Of a stretch of 6,337 bases of DNA, positions 1-3,832 are shown piece by piece. A program made the position numbers and the translations under genes. The stretch spans positions 1-6,337 of the forward strand of contig JAQSDP010000111.1 of assembly GCA_029945985.1 (NCBI GenBank), read 5' to 3'. Numbering within the stretch: the stretch's first letter is position 1; every line of letters begins with the position of its first letter. The stretch comes from a bacterium. GTDB lineage: Bacteria > Acidobacteriota > Blastocatellia > Pyrinomonadales > Pyrinomonadaceae. The notes below the pieces were generated by a model, which was given only the letters and a program-made list of their open reading frames with translations, was not told the DNA's origin and ran no database searches.

Positions 1-642
1 CTCGGCAACGTGATCCGCGGCGTGCCCCTGAATCCTGAGGGCTACTTCTTCGAACCCCTGTTCACAAACTGGGGAACGACCGGTGAGACCGGAATCCTCG
101 ATTGGTTCACCGTTCTCTCGGGTGTCGTCGCCTTTCTGGCACTCGCGATTCACGGAGCCAACTATCTCGCCCACAAGACCGAAGGCGAGATGAACGCACG
201 CGCACGGAAAGTCGTAAGCCTCGGATGGTTCGCACTGGTTGCCGTAACGCTCGCGAGCCTCGCGGCAGTGATGTACGTCCGCCCAAACATACTCGACAAT
301 TACTACGCCCTTCCCATTGGCTGGCTGATCCCCGTAGCCGTCATCGCGTCACTCGCAGCGATCAAATATTTTAATGCGAACGGCAATGACAAGGCCGCAT
401 TCATCGGTTCTTCTGTCTATCTTGCGATGATGCTTGGAGGCGCAGTCTATGGCCTGTACCCGAACGTGCTGCCGGCCCTAGACCCGGCAAACAGCCTGAC
501 GATCCACAACGCAAAAGCCGGAGCTTACGGCCTGAGCGTCGGCCTGATCTGGTGGTCGATCGGGATCGTTATCGCGATCGGATACTTCGTTTTCCTCTTC
601 CGCACGTTCAAAGGCAAGGTCACAGTCGGCGAAGGGCATTAG
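1..642 (+). CDS. cydB: Cytochrome bd ubiquinol oxidase subunit II, C-terminal part (5' end outside window)
   Basis: CydB is the second integral membrane subunit of the cytochrome bd oxidase, which oxidises quinol and reduces O2 to water in the cytoplasmic membrane; it pairs with CydA, which carries the hemes. The frame is open from base 1 and gives 213 residues before TAG, compared with roughly 340-380 for the family, so the N-terminal third or more lies upstream. Family signatures seen are GNVIRGVPLNPEGYFF at the window edge, ILDWFTVLSGVVAF followed by a conserved HGANYLAHKTEGE segment, and YPNVLPALDPANSLTIHNA before the last helix. Hydrophobic segments lie at about residues 33-53, 72-93, 104-121, 134-153 and 175-200, and the tail is short and charged. 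No start is claimed: GTG at 10 is internal. cydA is expected just upstream. No CydX-like small subunit is seen in the next gap. The stop codon lies inside a sequence shared with the repeat at 2353. Identification is firm. Confidence 0.95.
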   Translation, partial: LGNVIRGVPLNPEGYFFEPLFTNWGTTGETGILDWFTVLSGVVAFLALAIHGANYLAHKTEGEMNARARKVVSLGWFALVAVTLASLAAVMYVRPNILDNYYALPIGWLIPVAVIASLAAIKYFNANGNDKAAFIGSSVYLAMMLGGAVYGLYPNVLPALDPANSLTIHNAKAGAYGLSVGLIWWSIGIVIAIGYFVFLFRTFKGKVTVGEGH

Positions 643-716
643 GCAGAAACCTGAGCGGTAGCGAGGGTGCCCTCTTACTGCGGTGCCTCTAAAACAAGAG
701 GCAAACTCACTACCGG
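639..716. repeat. REP/BIME-like palindromic repeat, copy 1 (after cydB)
   Basis: This gap contains a GCGGTAGCG core at 655-663, as in the copy at 1468-1476. The arms CGGTAGCGAG (656-665) and CTCACTACCG (706-715) are inverted copies with one mismatch, and they enclose a perfect 7-bp hairpin, TGCCTCT (684-690) with AGAGGCA (697-703) and a 6-base loop. The reverse complement of 667-690 resembles, with gaps, the second module found at 1505 and 2362. TTAGGCAGAA at 639-648 recurs exactly at 2353-2362. The fold could stop transcription after cydB, but no T-run follows it. Assigning it to one family is an inference from these shared pieces. Confidence 0.6.
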
Positions 717-745
717 TCGTGATTCCGCCTGTCTACTTTATATCA

Positions 746-757
746 TCAAGTACTTGA
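746..757. promoter_or_regulatory. Candidate operator: 12-bp perfect palindrome over the -35 box
   Basis: TCAAGTACTTGA is a perfect palindrome whose right half runs into the TTGACA box at 754-759. A degenerate relative, CCAACAACTTGG (763-774, 8 of 12 bases the same), lies in the spacer. The word ACTT occurs at 735, 752 and 769, exactly 17 bp apart each time. A dimeric regulator bound here would block RNA polymerase. The winged-helix protein encoded at 1967-2350 is the obvious candidate, but that link is an inference. Confidence 0.45.
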
Positions 758-782
758 CAGGTCCAACAACTTGGCATAAACT
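754..782 (+). promoter_or_regulatory. Sigma70-type promoter for the 792-2350 gene group
   Basis: A perfect -35 box, TTGACA (754-759), is followed after exactly 17 bp by TAAACT (777-782), which matches the -10 consensus at 4 of 6 positions. Transcription would begin near 788-790, only a few bases before the ATG at 792. The leader would then be almost absent and translation would not use a Shine-Dalgarno sequence; none is visible in that stretch. Confidence 0.55.
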
Positions 783-791
783 CGCTTCTCG

Positions 792-1409
792 ATGGGAAGC
801 CTTTCACCGCTGCGTAAGAATACAGAAGATCAGCCGGTAAACATCGGCGACCGGGCGATCGACAACGTCAAATACATCCGCGACATGATGGAGCGGTCCG
901 CGTCCTTCACGGCCGTGCCGGGCTACGGCGGAATGCTGATGGGCACGACCGCTGTCGTTGCCGCCTACATCGCATCGCAGCAGCCATCCCTGCGTAACTG
1001 GCTGATCGTATGGCTCACTGAGGCGTTCCTCGCCGCCGCGATCGGCTTTCTCGCGATGTGGCAAAAGTCGAAGATCGCCGGCGGCTCGCTCACGAGCGCA
1101 GCGGCACGCAAGTTCGCGGTCGGCTTCGTGGCACCACTTCTCGCGGGCGTAGCGATCACTCTCGGACTCTGGCGATACGACATGTACGAGGTGATGGCTC
1201 CCATCTGGATGCTCTGCTATGGTGCAGCGGTCATCACCGGCGGGGCATTCTCGGTTCGCGTGATTCCGGTAATGGGCTGGTTCTTCATGGCCTTCGGAGC
1301 TGCGGCCTTCGCACTCCCCGCTGCCTACAGCAACTACCTCATGCTCGCCAGCTTTGGCCTCACCCACATCGTCTTCGGCGCGGTCATCGCCAAAAAATAC
1401 GGAGGCTAG
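792..1409 (+). CDS. Six-helix membrane protein of unknown function
   Basis: I do not recognise a named family with a known role. The 205-residue product has a soluble N-terminus of about 42 residues containing NVKYIRDMMERSASFTAVPGYGG, followed by about six hydrophobic segments near residues 43-61, 70-90, 108-127, 134-153, 157-178 and 182-200, and a basic end, AKKYGG. It has no signal peptide and no recognisable catalytic motif, so the soluble part probably lies in the cytoplasm. The ATG at 792 has no Shine-Dalgarno sequence, but it sits just after a good promoter, which fits a leaderless mRNA. The next in-frame ATG codons (residues 32-33) would cut off the conserved-looking N-terminal segment, so I keep 792. 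A small membrane protein and a winged-helix regulator follow on the same strand, and I recall similar membrane-protein/regulator pairs in acidobacterial genomes. A sensory or stress-response membrane role is only a guess. Confidence 0.8.
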   Translation: MGSLSPLRKNTEDQPVNIGDRAIDNVKYIRDMMERSASFTAVPGYGGMLMGTTAVVAAYIASQQPSLRNWLIVWLTEAFLAAAIGFLAMWQKSKIAGGSLTSAAARKFAVGFVAPLLAGVAITLGLWRYDMYEVMAPIWMLCYGAAVITGGAFSVRVIPVMGWFFMAFGAAAFALPAAYSNYLMLASFGLTHIVFGAVIAKKYGG

Positions 1410-1413
1410 CGTG

Positions 1414-1438
1414 GAATGCGGAATTCAGAATGCGGAAT
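1414..1438 (+). repeat. Short tandem repeat, 11-bp unit with 14-bp period
   Basis: GAATGCGGAAT occurs at 1414-1424 and again at 1428-1438, separated by TCA, five bases after the stop codon at 1407-1409. The two copies are identical. No function is evident; it may be a slippage-prone or mobile-repeat edge. Confidence 0.6.
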
Positions 1439-1456
1439 AGGCCAGCCGAACAATGT

Positions 1457-1526
1457 CAGTACCACCTGCGGTAGCGGGTGGTTGTACGTGGCCCATGTGT
1501 CAGTAGCCCGCACGTAAGTAAGGGCT
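1457..1526. repeat. REP/BIME-like palindromic repeat, copy 2 (two modules)
   Basis: The first module is a perfect hairpin, ACCACC (1461-1466) with GGTGGT (1477-1482), around a loop containing the GCGGTAGCG core (1468-1476). The second module, 1505-1526, starts AGCCCGCACG, ends AGTAAGGGCT and has complementary ends AGCCC/GGGCT; it matches 2362-2383 at 21 of 22 bases. The two modules sit on the same strand about 20 bases apart. This copy fills most of the 153-base gap before the next gene. Confidence 0.65.
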
Positions 1527-1562
1527 CCCGCAACCGATCGGGCGCTTAGCAGGAACAAGAAA

Positions 1563-1856
1563 ATGACAACACCAAACAAAAGACTTTTAGGCATCATCAT
1601 CGGCGCTTGCGCCTTGCTGACCATTCCTTTCTTCGCGATGAGGCTCGGCGTAGACGGAGTCGATTGGAAGCTCTTCGACTTCATTGCCGGCGGCATTATG
1701 CTCTTCGGCGCAGGCTTCGCGATCGAGGTCGCCCTTCGCATGATCACGAAATGGGAATACCGCGTCGCCGCGTGCGCCAGCATTTTGATCGTGGTTGCCG
1801 TCGTCTGGGCAGAACTCGCCGTCGGCTTGATCGGCACTCCGCTCGCGGGCTCTTAG
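1563..1856 (+). CDS. Small three-helix membrane protein of unknown function
   Basis: The product has 97 residues: a short basic start (MTTPNKR), hydrophobic segments near residues 8-26, 36-57 and 67-91, and an end reading WAELAVGLIGTPLAGS. The acidic or polar residues inside or next to the helices (DGVDWKLFDF, EVALRM, WAEL) and that ending resemble a widespread unnamed family of roughly 100-residue membrane proteins that I recall from Bacteroidota and Proteobacteria; no function is known to me. AGGA at 1551-1554, eight bases before the ATG, is a good ribosome binding site and supports this strand over the open minus-strand frame that overlaps it. It lies between a larger membrane protein and a winged-helix regulator on the same strand, so co-expression is likely, although repeat copies occupy the gaps on both sides. 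Confidence 0.8.
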   Translation: MTTPNKRLLGIIIGACALLTIPFFAMRLGVDGVDWKLFDFIAGGIMLFGAGFAIEVALRMITKWEYRVAACASILIVVAVVWAELAVGLIGTPLAGS

Positions 1857-1919
1857 TCGGAACCACATGCGCAAGCCGGCTGCCAGTCAGAACCGGGAGC
1901 GATAGCGACCGGGTTCCGA
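1857..1919. repeat. REP/BIME-like palindromic repeat, copy 3
   Basis: TCGGAACC (1857-1864) and GGTTCCGA (1912-1919) are exact inverted repeats bounding the element. Inside lie an 8-bp palindrome, AGCCGGCT (1874-1881), and an imperfect hairpin, AACCGGG ... CCGGGTT (1891-1915), around a GCGATAGCG core (1899-1907) that differs by one base from the core in copies 1 and 2. It starts directly after the stop codon of the 97-residue protein. Confidence 0.6.
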
Positions 1920-1920
1920 G

Positions 1921-1954
1921 GTGATCACAATGCTAACTCCGACATTTCTTAAGA
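1921..1954. promoter_or_regulatory. Two 8-bp palindromes upstream of the regulator gene (possible control sites)
   Basis: GTGATCAC (1921-1928) and TCTTAAGA (1947-1954) are perfect palindromes in the 46 bases between repeat copy 3 and the regulator's ATG. No convincing -35/-10 pair is seen here, and neither resembles the TCAAGTACTTGA palindrome upstream of 792. Palindromes this short can arise by chance, so this is recorded only as a possible binding region. Confidence 0.2.
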
Positions 1955-1966
1955 CCGTCGATTGAT

Positions 1967-2350
1967 ATGAAGAAGAACCTTGCATTGAAGCGCGATCAAA
2001 GCGGCTTTACCGAGCGGTACACTCTCCGCGTCGAGCACGCCGCCGAGAATGTCTCCAGCGAACTCGACAAGGTCATCCACGAACGAATGCGCCTCGGCAT
2101 CATCTCGGCCCTCGCGGCCAACGAAAAGCTGAGCTTCTCTGACCTAAAGTCGCTGCTAAACACCACCGACGGCAACGTAAGCGTCCACGCCCGCAAGCTC
2201 GAAGACGCCGGCTACGTCACCATGAAGAAATCATTCTCCGGCCGTACGCCACTGACCGAATACAAGATCACGGCCGCCGGTCGCAAAGCCCTCGAACAGT
2301 ACCTAAACCACATGGAAGCCCTCATCAAAGCGATGAAAGGGATCAATTAA
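1967..2350 (+). CDS. Winged-helix transcriptional regulator (HTH_34 / MarR-ArsR-like)
   Basis: This is a cytoplasmic DNA-binding regulator of 127 residues. Residues 33-114 fit the small winged-helix fold typical of HTH_34 proteins: ELDKVIHERMRLGIISAL (first helix), LSFSDLKSLLNTTDGN (helix-turn), VSVHARKLEDAGYV (recognition helix, about 71-84), a basic wing, MKKSFSGRTPLTEYKIT, and a final helix ending LNHMEALIKAMKG that would pair subunits. It has no ligand-binding domain and no cysteine pair, so the signal it senses cannot be read. Residues 1-32 extend before the usual family start. No Shine-Dalgarno sequence precedes the ATG, and I see no better in-frame start. It lies last in a same-strand group with two membrane proteins, and it probably controls that group and itself, perhaps through the palindrome at 746-757. 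The family call is firm; the targets are an inference. Confidence 0.88.
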   Translation: MKKNLALKRDQSGFTERYTLRVEHAAENVSSELDKVIHERMRLGIISALAANEKLSFSDLKSLLNTTDGNVSVHARKLEDAGYVTMKKSFSGRTPLTEYKITAAGRKALEQYLNHMEALIKAMKGIN

Positions 2351-2352
2351 AG

Positions 2353-2383
2353 TTAGGCAGAAGCCCGCACGTTAGTAAGGGCT
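2353..2383. repeat. REP/BIME-like palindromic repeat, copy 4 (second module only)
   Basis: TTAGGCAGAA (2353-2362) repeats the sequence at the end of cydB. The module at 2362-2383, with complementary ends AGCCC and GGGCT, equals 1505-1526 except for one A/T change. It begins two bases after the regulator's stop codon. No GCGGTAGCG core accompanies it, so this is a half element compared with copies 1 and 2. Confidence 0.6.
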
Positions 2384-2404
2384 AACCGACTAAGTAGAAA
2401 TCGG

Positions 2405-2500
2405 ATGCCAAGTTCATATGTAGGCGAAGAAGTTGCCGAAAAAATGCGAGCCATTGTGGATATTCCACCTTGGTCGACCTGCGGATCGCCGGGAGGATGA
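2405..2500 (+). other. Possible 31-codon upstream ORF before the FAD reductase
   Basis: ATG at 2405 opens a frame of 31 codons (starts MPSSYVGEEVAEKMRAIVD, ends GSPGG) that stops with TGA at 2498-2500, twelve bases before the ATG of the FAD reductase and in the same frame. No Shine-Dalgarno sequence precedes it. Its last codons form the purine-rich GGGAGGATGAG, which is too far (16 bases) from the reductase ATG to be an ordinary binding site. It could be a leader peptide coupled to the next gene or chance; I do not recognise the peptide. Confidence 0.2.
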
Positions 2501-2512
2501 GTTGAATCTCAT

Positions 2513-3670
2513 ATGCGTAACTACGACGTAACCATCATCGGAGCTGGTCTTGCCGGGCTTCAATGCGCACGCCTACTGCGGGCAAAGGGCGTCACGGTGC
2601 TCCTGGCTGACCGCAAGGCCGACCTTTCTAACGGCATTCACACGACCGGTATCTTCGTCCGAAAGACGTTCGAAGATTTCGCATTCCCGGCCGGAACTCT
2701 CGGCAAGCCCATCAGCCGCGTTTCGCTCTATTCGCCCAACCTTCGTCGTTCCGGTCTCGAAAGCTCTTTAGACGAGTTTCGGATCGGTCGAATGGACGTC
2801 CTTTATAAGTCGCTCCTCAATGACTGCGTCGGATCCGGTGTGGATTTTCTAGCGGCCACCCGATTCATTTCAGTAGAGACCTACGATGGCGGGTCGATCG
2901 TCACGCTCGAATCGGAAGGCACGCCGGTTCGCATTGATACTAAGGTCCTAGTCGGTGCCGACGGGGCGAACTCTTCGGTAGCAAAGGCGATCGGCCTTGA
3001 CCAAAACCGTGAGCTTATCGTCGGATTCGAAGAGGTATATGAGCGTGCCAAACAGCACAACGACCCTCGGCTCCACTGTTTTCTCGACGCTGAGCTCGCT
3101 CCCGGCTACCTAGCATGGATCGCTGATGACGGCCACGAGATCCATGTTGGCGTGGGCGGATACGCAGCCCATTTCAAACCGCGTGCTGCACTAAAAACCT
3201 TCAAGAATAAGACACGGAATATCGTCGACTGTAGAGGGCTTACGTTTGTCGAATCTCGCGGCGGCCAGATCCCTGTCGGTGGCGTTCTCAAAAAGATCGC
3301 CAACCGCGCGGGCCTCCTGATCGGCGACGCGGCGGGCGCGGTCTCGCCGCTTACGGCTGGCGGCCTCGACCCTTGCATGCGACTTTCAACCTATGCCGCC
3401 GACATCATCGCCGAAAGTGTGAGAACGCGGGACCCCTCTATACTGCTTCAATATTCCGGAAACGAGTTTCGCGCCCGCTTCGTGTCGCGTTTGTGGATGC
3501 GCCGGGCGATATCTTTGCTCAAGAGCCAGACTTTTCTGGAACTCGGATGCGCTCTTTTACGTGGAAGGCTCGGCAATCGATTTGCCAGGCACGTCTTCTT
3601 CGGACGCGGGTCATTTCCCGACAAGCGCGCACTTGGAACCTACCGCGCCAACGAGCGACCGACGCTCTAA
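2513..3670 (+). CDS. FAD-dependent oxidoreductase, geranylgeranyl reductase family
   Basis: This is a flavoprotein of 385 residues of the type that reduces or modifies isoprenoid chains (geranylgeranyl reductase / UbiH-like monooxygenase superfamily). It has an N-terminal dinucleotide-binding strand, YDVTIIGAGLAG (GxGxxG at 10-15), with an acidic/basic end to the second strand at LADRK. The DG motif VGADGANSSVAKAIG is at 147-161, the substrate-domain signature APGYLAWIADDGHEIHVGVGG at 196-216, and the GD motif GDAAGAVSPLTAGGLDPCM, which binds the FAD ribityl and phosphate, at 271-289. About 95 mostly helical, basic residues follow, with no clear membrane helix. The frame is closed by TGA at 2498-2500, so ATG 2513 is the first possible ATG and starts right before the Rossmann strand. 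No well-spaced Shine-Dalgarno sequence exists. Its substrate is not shown: polyprenyl lipid, quinone or pigment are all possible, and no isoprenoid gene adjoins it. Confidence 0.88.
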   Translation: MRNYDVTIIGAGLAGLQCARLLRAKGVTVLLADRKADLSNGIHTTGIFVRKTFEDFAFPAGTLGKPISRVSLYSPNLRRSGLESSLDEFRIGRMDVLYKSLLNDCVGSGVDFLAATRFISVETYDGGSIVTLESEGTPVRIDTKVLVGADGANSSVAKAIGLDQNRELIVGFEEVYERAKQHNDPRLHCFLDAELAPGYLAWIADDGHEIHVGVGGYAAHFKPRAALKTFKNKTRNIVDCRGLTFVESRGGQIPVGGVLKKIANRAGLLIGDAAGAVSPLTAGGLDPCMRLSTYAADIIAESVRTRDPSILLQYSGNEFRARFVSRLWMRRAISLLKSQTFLELGCALLRGRLGNRFARHVFFGRGSFPDKRALGTYRANERPTL

Positions 3671-3736
3671 ACGCCACCGGCCTCCGACCGAGCCTGCTCC
3701 GAGATACAGGATTCGCGTGGTTGGGCGTGCTCGGCA

Positions 3737-3753
3737 CGTCGGCCGGTCCGACG
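3737..3753. other. Hairpin in the gap after the FAD reductase
   Basis: CGTCGG (3737-3742) and CCGACG (3748-3753) form a perfect 6-bp GC-rich stem with a 5-base loop, CCGGT. It could slow polymerase after the reductase gene, but no T-run follows, so I do not call it an intrinsic terminator. The rest of 3671-3768 shows nothing I can name. Confidence 0.25.
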
Positions 3754-3768
3754 CTCACAACTCCTCCG

Positions 3769-3798
3769 TTAAACTTTTACCGACCCGTCGCGTACAAT
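3769..3798 (+). promoter_or_regulatory. Sigma70-type promoter for the M13 peptidase
   Basis: TACAAT at 3793-3798 matches the -10 consensus at 5 of 6 positions. A weak -35 (TTAAAC, 3769-3774, 18-bp spacer, 3 of 6) precedes it. Transcription would start near 3805, giving a leader of about 28 bases that contains the Shine-Dalgarno sequence AGGAG (3822-3826). The peptidase is therefore probably transcribed on its own. Confidence 0.5.
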
Positions 3799-3832
3799 AT
3801 CTATAAACATCTAACACTTTCAGGAGATTTTG

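Noticed and set aside
684..703. Hairpin after cydB as an intrinsic terminator
   Set aside because: The 7-bp stem is perfect but A/C-rich sequence follows instead of a T-run; it is better explained as part of the repeat element.
643..791. Search for a CydX-type small oxidase subunit after cydB
   Set aside because: Only very short frames exist here (for example 12 codons from GTG 719), with no hydrophobic helix; the gap is repeat plus promoter.
804..1367. Minus-strand open frame of 187 codons inside the six-helix protein gene
   Set aside because: It is very rich in Glu, Arg and His, typical of the antisense of a GC-rich membrane-protein gene; the plus strand encodes clear membrane helices.
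1406..1837. Minus-strand open frame of 143 codons over the small membrane protein
   Set aside because: It is antisense to the gene with a good ribosome binding site and family-like protein, has low-complexity composition and shows no domain.
639..2383. CRISPR array
   Set aside because: The repeats are palindromic, few, unevenly spaced by whole genes and in mixed arrangements; there are no regular spacers or cas genes.
2433..2464. Promoter for the FAD reductase (TTGCCG ... GATATT)
   Set aside because: The spacing is about 20 bp and the boxes match poorly; not supportable.
3830..3832. TTG as start of the M13 peptidase
   Set aside because: The adjacent ATG at 3833 is a better codon and has ideal spacing from AGGAG.
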